Shown in pieces: positions 40,404-49,524 of a stretch of 64,000 nt of DNA. The notes under the pieces are model-generated. The model ran no database searches. It worked only from the letters and a program-made list of their open reading frames with translations, and was not told where the DNA came from. Positions within the stretch are counted from its first letter, which is position 1; every line of letters begins with the position of its first letter. The DNA comes from Caballeronia fortuita (GTDB taxonomy: Bacteria; Pseudomonadota; Gammaproteobacteria; Burkholderiales; Burkholderiaceae). The position numbers and the translations under genes are program-made. The DNA lies in NCBI RefSeq assembly GCF_001544835.2, contig NZ_FCNX02000009.1, positions 62,001 through 126,000 of the forward strand, in the 5' to 3' direction.

Positions 40404-41630
40404 ATGGCGGATGTCGTGGTGATCGGCGCGGGCATTGTGGGACTCGCGTGCGCGTGGGCCGCGTCGCGCGATGGCGCGCGCGTGACGATCGTCGATCGCG
40501 AGTTCGAAGGCGATCGCGCGTCGCACGGCAATGCGGGCGGCATCGCGGTGACGGAAAGCACGCCTATCGCCGTGCACGGCATGTTCACGAAGGCCGCGAA
40601 ATGGCTGATTGATCCGCTCGGGCCGCTCGCGCTCGACTGGAAGCATGTGCCGAAGGCGCTGCCGTGGTTCATGGCGTTCCGGCGTGCGAGCGAACCGGCG
40701 CGTTTTCAGGCGATATCGCACGCGCTCGCGCTGCTGAACAACCGCGTCTACGACGACATCCTGCCGATGTTCGACGATATTGGCGCGAGCGCGATGCTGT
40801 ATCGGCGTGGCGCGCTCACGGTCTATGAAACCGATGAAGCCTTCGCCGCCGATCAGCCCGAATGGTCCTTCAAACGCGAACTCGGCGCACGCTGGCATGC
40901 GTTGAACGCGCAGCAGGTGCGCGAGTGCGAACCGTCGCTCGCGCACGTGTTCAGACATGGCGTCTTTCTCGACGACTGGTCGCATATCGGCGATCCGCGC
41001 CGCATCGTCACGCTGTTGCGCGAGCGCGTGCGCGCGCTCGGCGCGCGCTTCGTGACGGGTTTCGCGCGCGGCATCGAAACGCCCGGATCGGTTTTGCTCG
41101 AGGACGGCGCGCGCGTGAAAGGACGACGAATCGTGATCGCGGCGGGCGCGTGGTCGAAGGCGCTTGCAAATTCAATCGGCGATAACGTGTTGCTCGAAAG
41201 CGAGCGCGGCTATAACGCAACGCTGCCGAAGCACGGCGTCGCGCTGACCCGCGAAGTGATCTTCGCGGAGCGCAAGTTCGTCGCGACGCCGCTCGACGTG
41301 GGCTTGCGCATCGGCGGCGCGGCGGAGTTCGCGGGCATCGATGCGCCGCCGAACTATCGCCGCAGCGACGCGTTGCTCGCGCTCGGCAAGCGCTTCATTC
41401 CGGGCATCGACGATACGGACGCCGCAAAATGGATGGGCCATCGCCCCGCGACGCCCGATTCGCTGCCGGTGATCGGCGCATCGCCGCGCACGCCGTCGGT
41501 GGTCTATGCATTCGGGCATGGTCATCTCGGCCTCACGCAATCCGCGACGACCGCCGCGCTCGTCGCCGATGTCCTCGCGAACCGCGCGCCGCGCGTGCCG
41601 CTCACACCTTATTCGATTGCGCGTTTCTAA
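40404..41630 (+). CDS. FAD-dependent D-amino acid dehydrogenase (D-hydroxyproline)
   Basis: DadA/DAO-fold flavoprotein of 408 aa. The FAD site VVVIGAGIVGLACAWAAS begins at residue 3 and the C-terminal FAD segment reads PDSLPVIGASPRTPSVVYAF then GHGHLGLTQSATTA. In hydroxyproline pathways such enzymes oxidise cis-4-hydroxy-D-proline to pyrroline-4-hydroxy-2-carboxylate. ATG 40404 is four bases after the previous stop; a GTG at 40389 (five codons longer) is an alternative. Neighbours on both sides are pathway enzymes. A single-subunit form, unlike the heteromeric HcnABC type. Confidence 0.88.
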   Translation: MADVVVIGAGIVGLACAWAASRDGARVTIVDREFEGDRASHGNAGGIAVTESTPIAVHGMFTKAAKWLIDPLGPLALDWKHVPKALPWFMAFRRASEPARFQAISHALALLNNRVYDDILPMFDDIGASAMLYRRGALTVYETDEAFAADQPEWSFKRELGARWHALNAQQVRECEPSLAHVFRHGVFLDDWSHIGDPRRIVTLLRERVRALGARFVTGFARGIETPGSVLLEDGARVKGRRIVIAAGAWSKALANSIGDNVLLESERGYNATLPKHGVALTREVIFAERKFVATPLDVGLRIGGAAEFAGIDAPPNYRRSDALLALGKRFIPGIDDTDAAKWMGHRPATPDSLPVIGASPRTPSVVYAFGHGHLGLTQSATTAALVADVLANRAPRVPLTPYSIARF

Positions 41631-41644
41631 ACCGGAGAGCAGAC

Positions 41645-42547
41645 ATGCAAGTGAACTGGAAAGGCGTATTCCCCGCCGTCACGACGAAGCTGAAGGCAGA
41701 CGGCTCGCTCGATCGCGATGCCATTGTCGCGGGCCTGAACCGTCTGATCGATAACGGCGTGGGCGGCGTCGTGATGATGGGCATGGTCGGCGAGAACGCG
41801 CAGCTTACGCCCGACGAAAAGCGCACGGTGCTGAAAATCGCCGTCGAAACGGTGAATGGCCGCGTCCCGGTCATCTCGGGCCTCGCTGAACTGAACACGG
41901 CAAGCGCAATACAGTTCGCCAAGGATGCCGAAACAATAGGCGTGCAAGGATTGATGGTGTTCCCGGGGCTCACGTATCGCTCGGACGATCGCGAGACCGT
42001 CGAATATTATCGGTCGATTGCGCGTTCGACGAAGCTCGGCCTCATGATTTACAACAATCCGCGCGGCTATGGCGTGGACATGCGGCCGGACTTGCTCGCG
42101 CAACTCGCCGATGAACCGAACGTCGTCGCGATCAAGGAAGAGACCTACGACACGACGCGCGTCACCGATCTCTACGCGCGCTTCGGCGAGCGCTTCGTCG
42201 TGTTCTGCGGCGTCGACGATCTGATCGTGGAATCCGTCGCGCTCGGCGTGACGGGCTGGGTCTCGGGCATGGCGAACGCGATGCCGAAGGAATCGGTCGA
42301 CTTGCTGAACTACGCGGTGAACGGCGAATATGACAAGGCGCGCGCGCTGTATCGCGCGTTGATCGATCTATTTCATCTCGACACGCACGTGAAGCTCGTG
42401 CAGTACATCAAGCTCGCGGAAAACATCACGGCGGGCTATCCGGAATATGTGAAGGCGCCGCGTTTGATGCTCGAAGGCGCGGAACGGCAGCGGACGATCG
42501 AGATCGTCGAGAAGGCGATCGCGAATGTGCGGGCGCTCGCGCGATGA
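41645..42547 (+). CDS. DapA-family enzyme, pyrroline-4-hydroxy-2-carboxylate deaminase
   Basis: TIM-barrel Schiff-base enzyme of 300 aa. The family start WKGVFPAVTTKLKADGSLD, the Tyr-containing IYNNPRGYGVD, and the Schiff-base Lys in VVAIKEETYD are visible. In hydroxyproline catabolism this enzyme removes ammonia and water from pyrroline-4-hydroxy-2-carboxylate, giving alpha-ketoglutarate semialdehyde. CGGAGAG precedes ATG 41645; the stop overlaps the next start (42544-42547). The assignment rests on family and operon. Confidence 0.88.
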   Translation: MQVNWKGVFPAVTTKLKADGSLDRDAIVAGLNRLIDNGVGGVVMMGMVGENAQLTPDEKRTVLKIAVETVNGRVPVISGLAELNTASAIQFAKDAETIGVQGLMVFPGLTYRSDDRETVEYYRSIARSTKLGLMIYNNPRGYGVDMRPDLLAQLADEPNVVAIKEETYDTTRVTDLYARFGERFVVFCGVDDLIVESVALGVTGWVSGMANAMPKESVDLLNYAVNGEYDKARALYRALIDLFHLDTHVKLVQYIKLAENITAGYPEYVKAPRLMLEGAERQRTIEIVEKAIANVRALAR

Positions 42548-43542
42548 AATCCACGTTCTTCTGCATCGACGGACACACGTGCGGCAATCCGGTGCGCGTC
42601 GTGGCGGGCGGCGCGCCGACGCTCGAAGGCGCGAACATGATCGAGCGGCGCGCGCATTTTTTGCGCGAATTCGACTGGATACGCACGGCGCTCATGTTCG
42701 AGCCGCGCGGCCACGAAGTGATGTCCGGCAGCATTCTCTATCCGCCGACGCGCGACGATTGCGATCTCGCGATTCTCTTCATCGAGGTGAGCGGCTGCCT
42801 GCCGATGTGCGGCCACGGCACCATCGGCACGGTGACGACGGCCATCGAGAACGGACTGGTGCGGCCGCGCGAGCCGGGCGTGTTGCGGCTCGACACGCCC
42901 GCGGGTGTCGTCATCGCGCGATATCGCATGAACGGCGAGCATGTCGATTCCGTGCAGCTCGTGAACGTGCCGTCGTTTCTGCATTCGCAGGATTTGTCCG
43001 TGGACGTAGAAGGCCTCGGCGAGATTCGTTTCGATGTCGCATATGGCGGCAACTTCTATGCAATCGTCGAGCCGCAGCAGAACTACGAAGGTCTGCATGC
43101 GCTGAAACCTTCCGACATCCAACGGCTCAGTCCGATCCTGCGTCGGAAGGCGAACGAGAAGTACGCGTTCGTGCATCCGGAGAACGACGCGATTCGCGGC
43201 CTCAGTCACGTGATGTGGACCGGCGCGCCGACAGTGGAAGGCGCGAGTGCGCGCAACGCGGTGTTCTACGGCGACAAGGCCATCGACCGTTCGCCGTGCG
43301 GCACGGGCACATCGGCACGCATGGCGCAGCGCGTCGCGAAGGGACAGTTGAAGATCGGCGAGCGCTTCGTGCATGAGAGCATCATCGGCACCTTGTTCGA
43401 AGGCGTTCCGATGGAAGCGGCGCGCGTCGGCGAATTCGATGCAATCGTGCCGGGCATCGAAGGATGGGCGCGCGTGACGGGTCACAACACGATCTTCGTC
43501 GATGATCGCGATCCGCTCGCGCACGGATTCCTGCTGAAATAG
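42544..43542 (+). CDS. 4-hydroxyproline 2-epimerase (Cys/Cys)
   Basis: Proline racemase superfamily enzyme of 332 aa with both catalytic Cys: PMCGHGTIG (about residue 88) and DRSPCGTGTSA (about residue 250). N terminus KSTFFCIDGHTCGNPVRVV is typical of 4HypE. It converts trans-4-hydroxy-L-proline to cis-4-hydroxy-D-proline, the substrate of the flavoprotein at 40404. It overlaps the deaminase stop by four bases. Proline racemase activity cannot be excluded, but length and context favour 4HypE. Confidence 0.9.
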   Translation: MKSTFFCIDGHTCGNPVRVVAGGAPTLEGANMIERRAHFLREFDWIRTALMFEPRGHEVMSGSILYPPTRDDCDLAILFIEVSGCLPMCGHGTIGTVTTAIENGLVRPREPGVLRLDTPAGVVIARYRMNGEHVDSVQLVNVPSFLHSQDLSVDVEGLGEIRFDVAYGGNFYAIVEPQQNYEGLHALKPSDIQRLSPILRRKANEKYAFVHPENDAIRGLSHVMWTGAPTVEGASARNAVFYGDKAIDRSPCGTGTSARMAQRVAKGQLKIGERFVHESIIGTLFEGVPMEAARVGEFDAIVPGIEGWARVTGHNTIFVDDRDPLAHGFLLK

Positions 43543-43557
43543 ACGGAGAGAATCGTC

Positions 43558-44793
43558 ATGCTGATACTGAAGAACGCACGCGTGCTCGACGCCGATCACG
43601 AACGCGACGACGGGCGCTATTCCATCGTGATCGACGGCGATACGATCCGCGAAGTCACGCGCGAACCGGTCGAGGCGAGCGGCGCGCAGGTGATCGATGT
43701 CGGCGGCAAGACCGTGATGCCCGGCATGATCGATTGCCATGTGCATGTGATCGCGTCGGTTGCGCATCTCGGCAACAACAGCCGTTTGCCGAACACGTTT
43801 GCCGTGTTGCGCGCCGTGCCGATTCTCGCGGGCATGTTGCACCGCGGCTTCACGACCGTGCGCGATGCGGGCGGCGCGGACTATGCGCTTTCGCGCGCGA
43901 TCGAAGACGGCGTGATCGCGGGACCGCGTTTGTTCGTCGCGGGCAAGGCGCTTTCGCAGACAGGCGGCCACGGCGATTTTCGGGAGCGCTTCGACAACAC
44001 CGATCCCGATCCATGCGGCTGCAATCGCAACATGGGCGCGATCGGCCGCGTGGTCGACGGCGTCGACGAAATGCGCAAGGCGGTGCGCGAGGAAATGCGC
44101 GCGGGCGCGAATCACATCAAGATCATGGCGTCGGGCGGCGTGGCTTCGCCGACCGATCCCATCGGCAACCTGCAATTTTCCGTCGATGAAGTGAAGGCCG
44201 CCGTCGAAGAAGCGGAGTCGCATCAGACGTATGTGATGGCGCATGCGTACACGGCGAAGGCGATCGCGCGCGTGGTGAAGCTCGGCGTGCGCACGATCGA
44301 GCACGGCAATCTGATCGATGAAGAAGCCGCGAACATCATGGCCGAACACGGCGCCTACGCGGTGCCGACGCTCGTCACGTATGACGCGATGTCGAAGGTT
44401 GGCGCGCAGATGGGGCTCGCGCAAGACACGCTCGACAAGAACGAATCGGTGCGCAAGCGCGGTCTCGAAGCGCTCGCGATGCTGCATCGACGCGGCGTGA
44501 AGATCGGCCTTGGAAGCGATCTGCTCGGCGACATGCATCAGTATCAGAGCGATGAACTGTCGATACGCGCGGATATCGTCGGCGCATTCGAAGCCATTCG
44601 CCAGGCGACTGCGATCGGCGCGGAGATCGTCAACATGAAGGGCAAGCTCGGGTTCGTCGCAGCGGGTGCGTATGCTGATCTGCTCGTCGTCGACGGCGAT
44701 CCGCTGAAGGACATCCGCGTGCTGACGGGGCAGGGCGAGCGCATCGCGGGCGTGATGAAAAACGGTGCGTGGGTGCGTGAGAAGTTGCGATGA
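43558..44793 (+). CDS. Amidohydrolase, Xaa-Pro dipeptidase-like
   Basis: Metal-dependent hydrolase of 411 aa. The metal motif is MIDCHVHV, the carboxylated Lys is expected in HIKIMASGG, His in VMAHAYTA and IEHGNLI, and Asp in IGLGSDLLG. The group (imidazolonepropionase-like, Cc3125/Sgx9260 type) includes enzymes that cleave N-acyl- or Xaa-Pro/Xaa-Arg dipeptides. In a hydroxyproline cluster it may release hydroxyproline from collagen-type dipeptides, an inference. AGACGGAGAGAATCGTC precedes ATG 43558. Confidence 0.85.
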   Translation: MLILKNARVLDADHERDDGRYSIVIDGDTIREVTREPVEASGAQVIDVGGKTVMPGMIDCHVHVIASVAHLGNNSRLPNTFAVLRAVPILAGMLHRGFTTVRDAGGADYALSRAIEDGVIAGPRLFVAGKALSQTGGHGDFRERFDNTDPDPCGCNRNMGAIGRVVDGVDEMRKAVREEMRAGANHIKIMASGGVASPTDPIGNLQFSVDEVKAAVEEAESHQTYVMAHAYTAKAIARVVKLGVRTIEHGNLIDEEAANIMAEHGAYAVPTLVTYDAMSKVGAQMGLAQDTLDKNESVRKRGLEALAMLHRRGVKIGLGSDLLGDMHQYQSDELSIRADIVGAFEAIRQATAIGAEIVNMKGKLGFVAAGAYADLLVVDGDPLKDIRVLTGQGERIAGVMKNGAWVREKLR

Positions 44794-44841
44794 AAGCCCA
44801 TGTTACGATGCCGCAACTTCACGCATAAGCACGATAAGAAC

Positions 44842-45537
44842 ATGCCTCCGGTCGCGAACAAACCGCTTCGAACAGAGAGCGACAGCACGCACAGGATCGT
44901 GCGCACGACGACGGTCGAACTCGTCACGACCGCGATCCGGCAGCGCATTCTGTCGGGCGATCTCGCGCCCGGCGAAGTGCTGCGTCAGGAGGCGCTCGCC
45001 GACGAACTCGGCGTGAGCCGCGTGCCGATCCGCGAAGCAATCACGCGGTTGACGGGCGAAGGCTTGCTGACCAAGGTGCCGCACAAGGGCGCGTATGTCG
45101 CGGAACTGTCCATAGAAGAGGTCCAGGAAACGTTCGAGATTCGCCTGCGTCTGGAGCCGTGGCTCTTCTCGCAGGCGATCCCGCATATCACCGATGCCGA
45201 GATCGCGAAGGCGGAAAAGCTCGTCGAGGACATGGACGATGCCGACTCCGGCGTGTGGGGTCAACTGAACTGGCGTCTCCACGAAACGCTCTATCTGCCC
45301 GCGCGGCGCGACATCACATTGCAGATGCTGCGCGTGCTGCACGACCGCAGCGACCGCTACTTTCGCTTTCAGGTCGTGCAGGTGCCGATCCGCGAGCAGT
45401 CGCACGAAGAGCACATGAACCTGATCGACGCATGCAGGAAGCGCGACGCGAAGCTCGGCGCGAAGCTGCTCGAACAGCACGTGAAGACGGCGGCGCAGCA
45501 GATCATCTCCGTCGTCGAAACGATCATGGCGCGATGA
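44842..45537 (+). CDS. GntR-family regulator (FCD domain)
   Basis: GntR/FadR-type regulator of 231 aa. N-terminal winged helix: TAIRQRILSGDLAPGEVLRQ followed by ALADELGVSRVPIREAITRL; C-terminal FCD domain with the metal-binding His positions in LNWRLHETLY and HMNLIDACRKRD. It follows the operon it probably controls. The palindrome TTTTGGATCCAAAA at 37924 is the likely site. Its 3' end overlaps the convergent small AcnX subunit gene by 14 bases. The ribosome site is weak (AAGAA). Confidence 0.9.
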   Translation: MPPVANKPLRTESDSTHRIVRTTTVELVTTAIRQRILSGDLAPGEVLRQEALADELGVSRVPIREAITRLTGEGLLTKVPHKGAYVAELSIEEVQETFEIRLRLEPWLFSQAIPHITDAEIAKAEKLVEDMDDADSGVWGQLNWRLHETLYLPARRDITLQMLRVLHDRSDRYFRFQVVQVPIREQSHEEHMNLIDACRKRDAKLGAKLLEQHVKTAAQQIISVVETIMAR

Positions 45538-45961
45538 TTCTTACGCTCGCTGCATTGCCCTCATCGCCCGCATCGATTTCTATGTGAGCATCGCCGGCGG
45601 CGGCGATGCGCGCGAACGCGGCTTCATCGACCATCACGACCGGCACGTTCGACGCATAGAGTTCGTTCGCGACGATCGCGCCTATCGACAGAATCAGATC
45701 GCGCTCCGTGAGCACGATGCCCGCTGGCCCGGTGCCGTTGCGCAAGCTTTCCGCGAGCACGCTGCTGCTCGAACTCGATCCGCGCGCACGCGGCATGACG
45801 AGCACGCGCGATGCGAGGCTCTGGCCGTGACCGTCATGCGTGGCATCCACGATCAGGCCGCGCTCAGCGTCGTAGCCGCCCCAGAAGCTGAGCGGCGGCA
45901 ACGCGATGACAGGTGCGCGCGCGTGGCCCGGAACGAGCGTGACGGCTTCAAACGTGTTCAT
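45524..45961 (-). CDS. Aconitase X swivel subunit (cis-3-hydroxyproline dehydratase)
   Basis: Small subunit of 145 aa, DUF126. It shows the swivel-domain motif PRARGSSSSSSVLAESL with the conserved Ser cluster, preceded by GYDAERGLIVDATHDGHGQS. In Proteobacteria the two-subunit AcnX acts as cis-3-hydroxy-L-proline dehydratase, making pyrroline-2-carboxylate. It overlaps the large-subunit gene by 14 bases and its 3' end overlaps the GntR gene, tying it physically to the hydroxyproline cluster, though on the opposite strand. Confidence 0.88.
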   Translation of the reverse strand: MNTFEAVTLVPGHARAPVIALPPLSFWGGYDAERGLIVDATHDGHGQSLASRVLVMPRARGSSSSSSVLAESLRNGTGPAGIVLTERDLILSIGAIVANELYASNVPVVMVDEAAFARIAAAGDAHIEIDAGDEGNAASVRIIAP

Positions 45962-47201
45962 CGATGCACACCTTTCCTTCGAACGCGGATCGCACGCATT
46001 CGCTCATGCTGCCGAACGCGACCGTCACGCCGATATTCGCCGGCGCATAGTGCGCCCATTTGCCCGAGTTGGTCATCACGAGGCCGCTGATCTGCTTCAT
46101 GACCGGCGTGATGTACGTGCACGTATCGACGACGATCTGCACGCCGCGCTCCGTGAGATTCTGCGCGATGCCTTCTTCTTCGAGTTGCCAAAGCACGTAG
46201 CGGCTCGTGTTCACGTAGACATCGCAGCGCGGCGCGCCTTCGTGACCATCGAAAAGTGCGTCGAGCGCGCGGAATTCATCGACGGAAAAGTGCGGCGTGC
46301 CGAGCGCGACGGCGGCGAGGGCATCGCCGGGCCGCGCATGCGACCAGCGTGCGCGCACCGCGTGAAGATCGGCGGCGCTCAACGCGAGCGTGCGCTCGGG
46401 CGCGCGGCCTTGCAACGCGGCATCGAGCGTCGCGGCTTCCGGCGTAATGCCGACCGCATGGAACAGCGCCACCGATCCGCTCGATGCCGCCGCCGCGCCG
46501 AGCGCTTTCAGCTCGTCCTCGGTGGTGTCGTCGGGCAGGCCGGTGATGGCGGCCACCGTCGCGCCGGCGATGCTGCCGAGCAGAAAGCCGAGCGCGGCGA
46601 AGTCGGCATCGCGATGCGGCGACGCGCGAAGATCGGGCGCCGCGATCACGATGCGCGCCGCGCGATTCGCCGTGACGTGCAGGCCGGCGTCGGGCACGCG
46701 GCCGGTGATCGCGGCGGCGAGATCGAGGAAATCGCCGTATCGGCTCGTGCGCGCGCCGAGCACGGAGTTCGCGAAGACGATTGCGTTCGATTCCGCCCAC
46801 GCGATCTGATCGCCGAGCTTCGGACGATGCTTCAATTGATACGGCGCGCACGTGAAGCTCGCTTCGCAACCGAGTTCGAGATGCGCCTGCATGAGGCGCT
46901 TGCCCGCGCTCGCGATATCGGCGGTGCCGCGAAAGAGTTCGGGATGGATGAGATCGAGCGAGCCGACGTTGAGCGTCGTCGGCACGGCGACGCGCGCGCC
47001 GCTCGCGACGAAGCGCTCGACGAAATCGAGGCTCGCCGCGCCGTGATACAGACATCCGTCGATATGCGCCGATGAAATATCGATGAGCGCGTGGGCGTCC
47101 ATGACGCGCGCCGTCGCCGCGACGATACGCATCGCGAGCGCGAGGCCATCGCCGAGATCGCCGCCGAGCATGGCGGTGTCGCGTGGAGAAAGAGAGAGCA
47201 T
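45948..47201 (-). CDS. Aconitase X catalytic subunit (cis-3-hydroxyproline dehydratase)
   Basis: Large subunit of 417 aa, DUF521. It begins MLSLSPRDTAMLGGDLGDGL; HIDGCLYHG, the Cys-containing VDTCTYITP, and the C-terminal SGKWAHYAPANIGVTVAFGS match the AcnX core. Together with the DUF126 protein it forms the [Fe-S] or mononuclear-iron dehydratase for cis-3-hydroxy-L-proline. Upstream (47202-47322) is a short divergent region shared with the CoA-transferase-like gene. No pyrroline-2-carboxylate reductase gene is seen nearby; the product must be handled elsewhere. Confidence 0.88.
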   Translation of the reverse strand: MLSLSPRDTAMLGGDLGDGLALAMRIVAATARVMDAHALIDISSAHIDGCLYHGAASLDFVERFVASGARVAVPTTLNVGSLDLIHPELFRGTADIASAGKRLMQAHLELGCEASFTCAPYQLKHRPKLGDQIAWAESNAIVFANSVLGARTSRYGDFLDLAAAITGRVPDAGLHVTANRAARIVIAAPDLRASPHRDADFAALGFLLGSIAGATVAAITGLPDDTTEDELKALGAAAASSGSVALFHAVGITPEAATLDAALQGRAPERTLALSAADLHAVRARWSHARPGDALAAVALGTPHFSVDEFRALDALFDGHEGAPRCDVYVNTSRYVLWQLEEEGIAQNLTERGVQIVVDTCTYITPVMKQISGLVMTNSGKWAHYAPANIGVTVAFGSMSECVRSAFEGKVCIDEHV

Positions 47202-47322
47202 CGGATTCGCTGATCGAGCGCGGATGAACGTCAGCGCAGTCTACCCGATGCGGGTGGCGCCGCGCGTTTGCGCGTCTGGCCTACTGATGCAATCGAATCA
47301 CTTTCAAACCGGAGGCGGGCAA

Positions 47323-48483
47323 ATGGGCGTATTGAGCGGAGTTCGGGTCCTGGAATTCGAGGCGATCGGTCCTGCGCCGTTCGGCTGCATGCTGCTCGCC
47401 GACATGGGAGCGGACGTGTTGCGCGTGGATCGGCCGGTCGCGCCGGACGATCTCGGACCCAAGATCAGCGGCAAGCACAAGAATCTGACGGCACGCGGCC
47501 GGCGCTCGATCACGCTCGATCTGAAGAAGCGCGAAGCCGCCGAGGCCGCGCTCGGGTTGATGTCGAAGGCGGACATCGTCATCGAAGGCTTTCGGCCGGG
47601 CACGATGGAGCGTCTCGGCATCGGTCCCGACCAGGCGCTCGCGCGTAACCCGAAGCTCGTGTATGGGCGCATGACGGGCTGGGGACAGACGGGGCCGCTC
47701 GCGCAGCGCGCGGGGCACGACCTGAACTACATCGCGTTGTCAGGCGTGCTGTCGGGAATCGGCCGCGCGGGCGAGTCGCCGGTGCCGCCGCTGAATCTCG
47801 TCGGCGACTATGGCGGCGGCGGCATGCTGCTCGCGCTCGGCGTCGTGGCCGCGCTTTTTCACGCTCAACGCGGGGGCGTAGGTCAGGTGGTCGATGCCGC
47901 GATGATCGAAGGCGCCGCGCAACTGGGCACCACCTTCTGGGGATTGATCGCGTCGGGCAACTGGCGCGAGGCGCGCGGGAACAACCTGCTCGACGGCGGC
48001 ACGCCGTGGTACGACAGCTATCGCACCCGCGATGGACATTACATGTCGGTGGGCGCGGTAGAGGCGCGCTTTTACGCGCAGTTGCTGGACAAGCTCGAAC
48101 TTGCCGGCGCGAATTTGCCCGCGCAGCACGATCGCGCCGGATGGCCGATATTGCGTGCGAGGTTTGCGGCGGCGTTCGCCGAGCGCACGCGCGACGAATG
48201 GTGCCGCATATTCGAAGGCAGCGATGCGTGCGTGGCGCCGGTGCTCGGATTCACCGAGGCGGCGTCGCACCCGCAGCACGAGGCGCGCGGAAGTTTTGTC
48301 AAGTTCGACGGCGTCGTGCAGCCGGCCCCTTCGCCGAAATTTTCCGCGACGCCCTCGGCGATCGTGCGTCCTGCGCCGCGGCGCGGCGAAGGCGGGCGCG
48401 ATGCGCTGCTCGATTGGGGCATGGATGAAGCGGAACTGACGTGCCTTCAGGCGAGCGGAATCGGATTCGAAACGCAACAATGA
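47323..48483 (+). CDS. CaiB/BaiF CoA-transferase family, alpha-methylacyl-CoA racemase-like
   Basis: Family III CoA-transferase-fold protein of 386 aa. It begins GVRVLEFEAIGPAPFGCMLL, has the family core GADVLRVDRP, then GHDLNYIALSGVLSGIGRAG with His and Asp positions used for catalysis in alpha-methylacyl-CoA racemase. GGAGGCGGGCAA precedes ATG 47323. In racemases it inverts (2R)- and (2S)-methylacyl-CoA for beta-oxidation; here it lies near an acyl-CoA degradation locus (49856-58411). It is divergent from the AcnX genes and ends before a bidirectional terminator. Confidence 0.87.
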   Translation: MGVLSGVRVLEFEAIGPAPFGCMLLADMGADVLRVDRPVAPDDLGPKISGKHKNLTARGRRSITLDLKKREAAEAALGLMSKADIVIEGFRPGTMERLGIGPDQALARNPKLVYGRMTGWGQTGPLAQRAGHDLNYIALSGVLSGIGRAGESPVPPLNLVGDYGGGGMLLALGVVAALFHAQRGGVGQVVDAAMIEGAAQLGTTFWGLIASGNWREARGNNLLDGGTPWYDSYRTRDGHYMSVGAVEARFYAQLLDKLELAGANLPAQHDRAGWPILRARFAAAFAERTRDEWCRIFEGSDACVAPVLGFTEAASHPQHEARGSFVKFDGVVQPAPSPKFSATPSAIVRPAPRRGEGGRDALLDWGMDEAELTCLQASGIGFETQQ

Positions 48484-48503
48484 CCGTCCGCGCGGCGGCC
48501 GCA

Positions 48504-48530
48504 AAACGGCCGCGAGCCACGCGGCCGTTT
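48504..48530. terminator. Bidirectional terminator between convergent genes
   Basis: AAACGGCCGC (48504-48513), 7-base loop, GCGGCCGTTT (48521-48530). The perfect 10-bp palindromic stem has A/T ends on both sides so it serves the rightward CoA-transferase gene and the leftward glycosyltransferase gene. Confidence 0.75.
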
Positions 48531-48540
48531 CCATCGGAAG

Positions 48541-49524
48541 CTACCTTCGTCCGAATTTCCGAACGAAGCAATAGAAGATCCACGGATGAATCTTGAGCAT
48601 CGCCATGACGATCGACAGCTTCGGCCGATGATCCGAGTACATGCCGAGCAAGTGCGCGACCCGCAGTTTCTCCGACACGCTGCAAAGGATCGGCTTCGCG
48701 AGCCGATAGGTCGGGGCCTTGATCGCCGCCTGAAAAGCAATCGTGCGATAGGCAAAGATGTACTTCAATCGGAATAGCAGCCGCCGATAGTTCGGTATCG
48801 GCATCGACGCGGTGATTTTCTCCACGCGATCGATGATGGCGAAGAGATCCACGATATTCGGATTGAAGCGCGTCGAAATACCCGTTTCGCGATACATGTA
48901 CGAATACAGGGTATCGGGCATCAGCCGCACGATCTTCGAATTGCCGAGCGTCTGGACGGACACGCAAATATCTTCGTAGATCAGCCCGGTCGGATGCTCG
49001 ACAGCGAGAAAAATCGAACGGCGCACAAGTTTGTTACAGCAATATGCCTGCAGCGACAGATCGAGAATCTTCTCGACTGCCTGCATGCCGCTGATAACGG
49101 CGTCGCCCGTCTCGACGCGGTAATTGACCTTGCCGTCCGGCGTGATGTTTTCTGCGGCGAAGACCACGACGTCCGCATTGTGCGCTTCGGCTTCGTTGAT
49201 GACGCGGCGGATGGTGTCATGGTGAATATGATCGTCGCTGTCGACGCAAAGAACATACTCGCCGCGTGCCGCCAATGCAGCGATCTTGCGAGTTTCGGCC
49301 AGGCCCTTGTTTTCGAGATTTTTAATAAGCTTCCAAGGAATTCTGTTTTGCTTCTCCAGAATGCGGGAAGTCATTTCCCCGGAGCGGTCAGGACTGCTGT
49401 CGTCGACGGCAATAATCTCGAAGTCGGTGGAGGTTTGTGACAGAAGTGAGTCGAGACATTCTTGGATGTACGGCTCGACTTTGTACACGGGTAGCAGGAC
49501 GCTGATTTTTGGCGGTGCTTGCAT
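48541..49524 (-). CDS. Glycosyltransferase family 2
   Basis: GT-A glycosyltransferase of 327 aa. The N terminus is diagnostic (ISVLLPVYKVEPYIQECLDS), followed by AVDDSSPDRSGE and the DXD-like CVDSDDHIH that binds metal and nucleotide sugar; C-terminal 130 residues are less conserved, basic and without obvious membrane helices. It looks less GC-rich than its neighbours and stands alone between catabolic operons with no other polysaccharide gene, suggesting acquisition. GGAG lies nine bases before ATG 49524. Sugar donor unknown. Confidence 0.9.
   Translation of the reverse strand: MQAPPKISVLLPVYKVEPYIQECLDSLLSQTSTDFEIIAVDDSSPDRSGEMTSRILEKQNRIPWKLIKNLENKGLAETRKIAALAARGEYVLCVDSDDHIHHDTIRRVINEAEAHNADVVVFAAENITPDGKVNYRVETGDAVISGMQAVEKILDLSLQAYCCNKLVRRSIFLAVEHPTGLIYEDICVSVQTLGNSKIVRLMPDTLYSYMYRETGISTRFNPNIVDLFAIIDRVEKITASMPIPNYRRLLFRLKYIFAYRTIAFQAAIKAPTYRLAKPILCSVSEKLRVAHLLGMYSDHRPKLSIVMAMLKIHPWIFYCFVRKFGRR

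Noticed and set aside
47641..47660. Possible third SigF promoter (GTAACC followed by CGAA)
   Set aside because: GTAACC is followed at once by CGAA, without the 16-bp spacer, and lies inside the CoA-transferase-family coding sequence.
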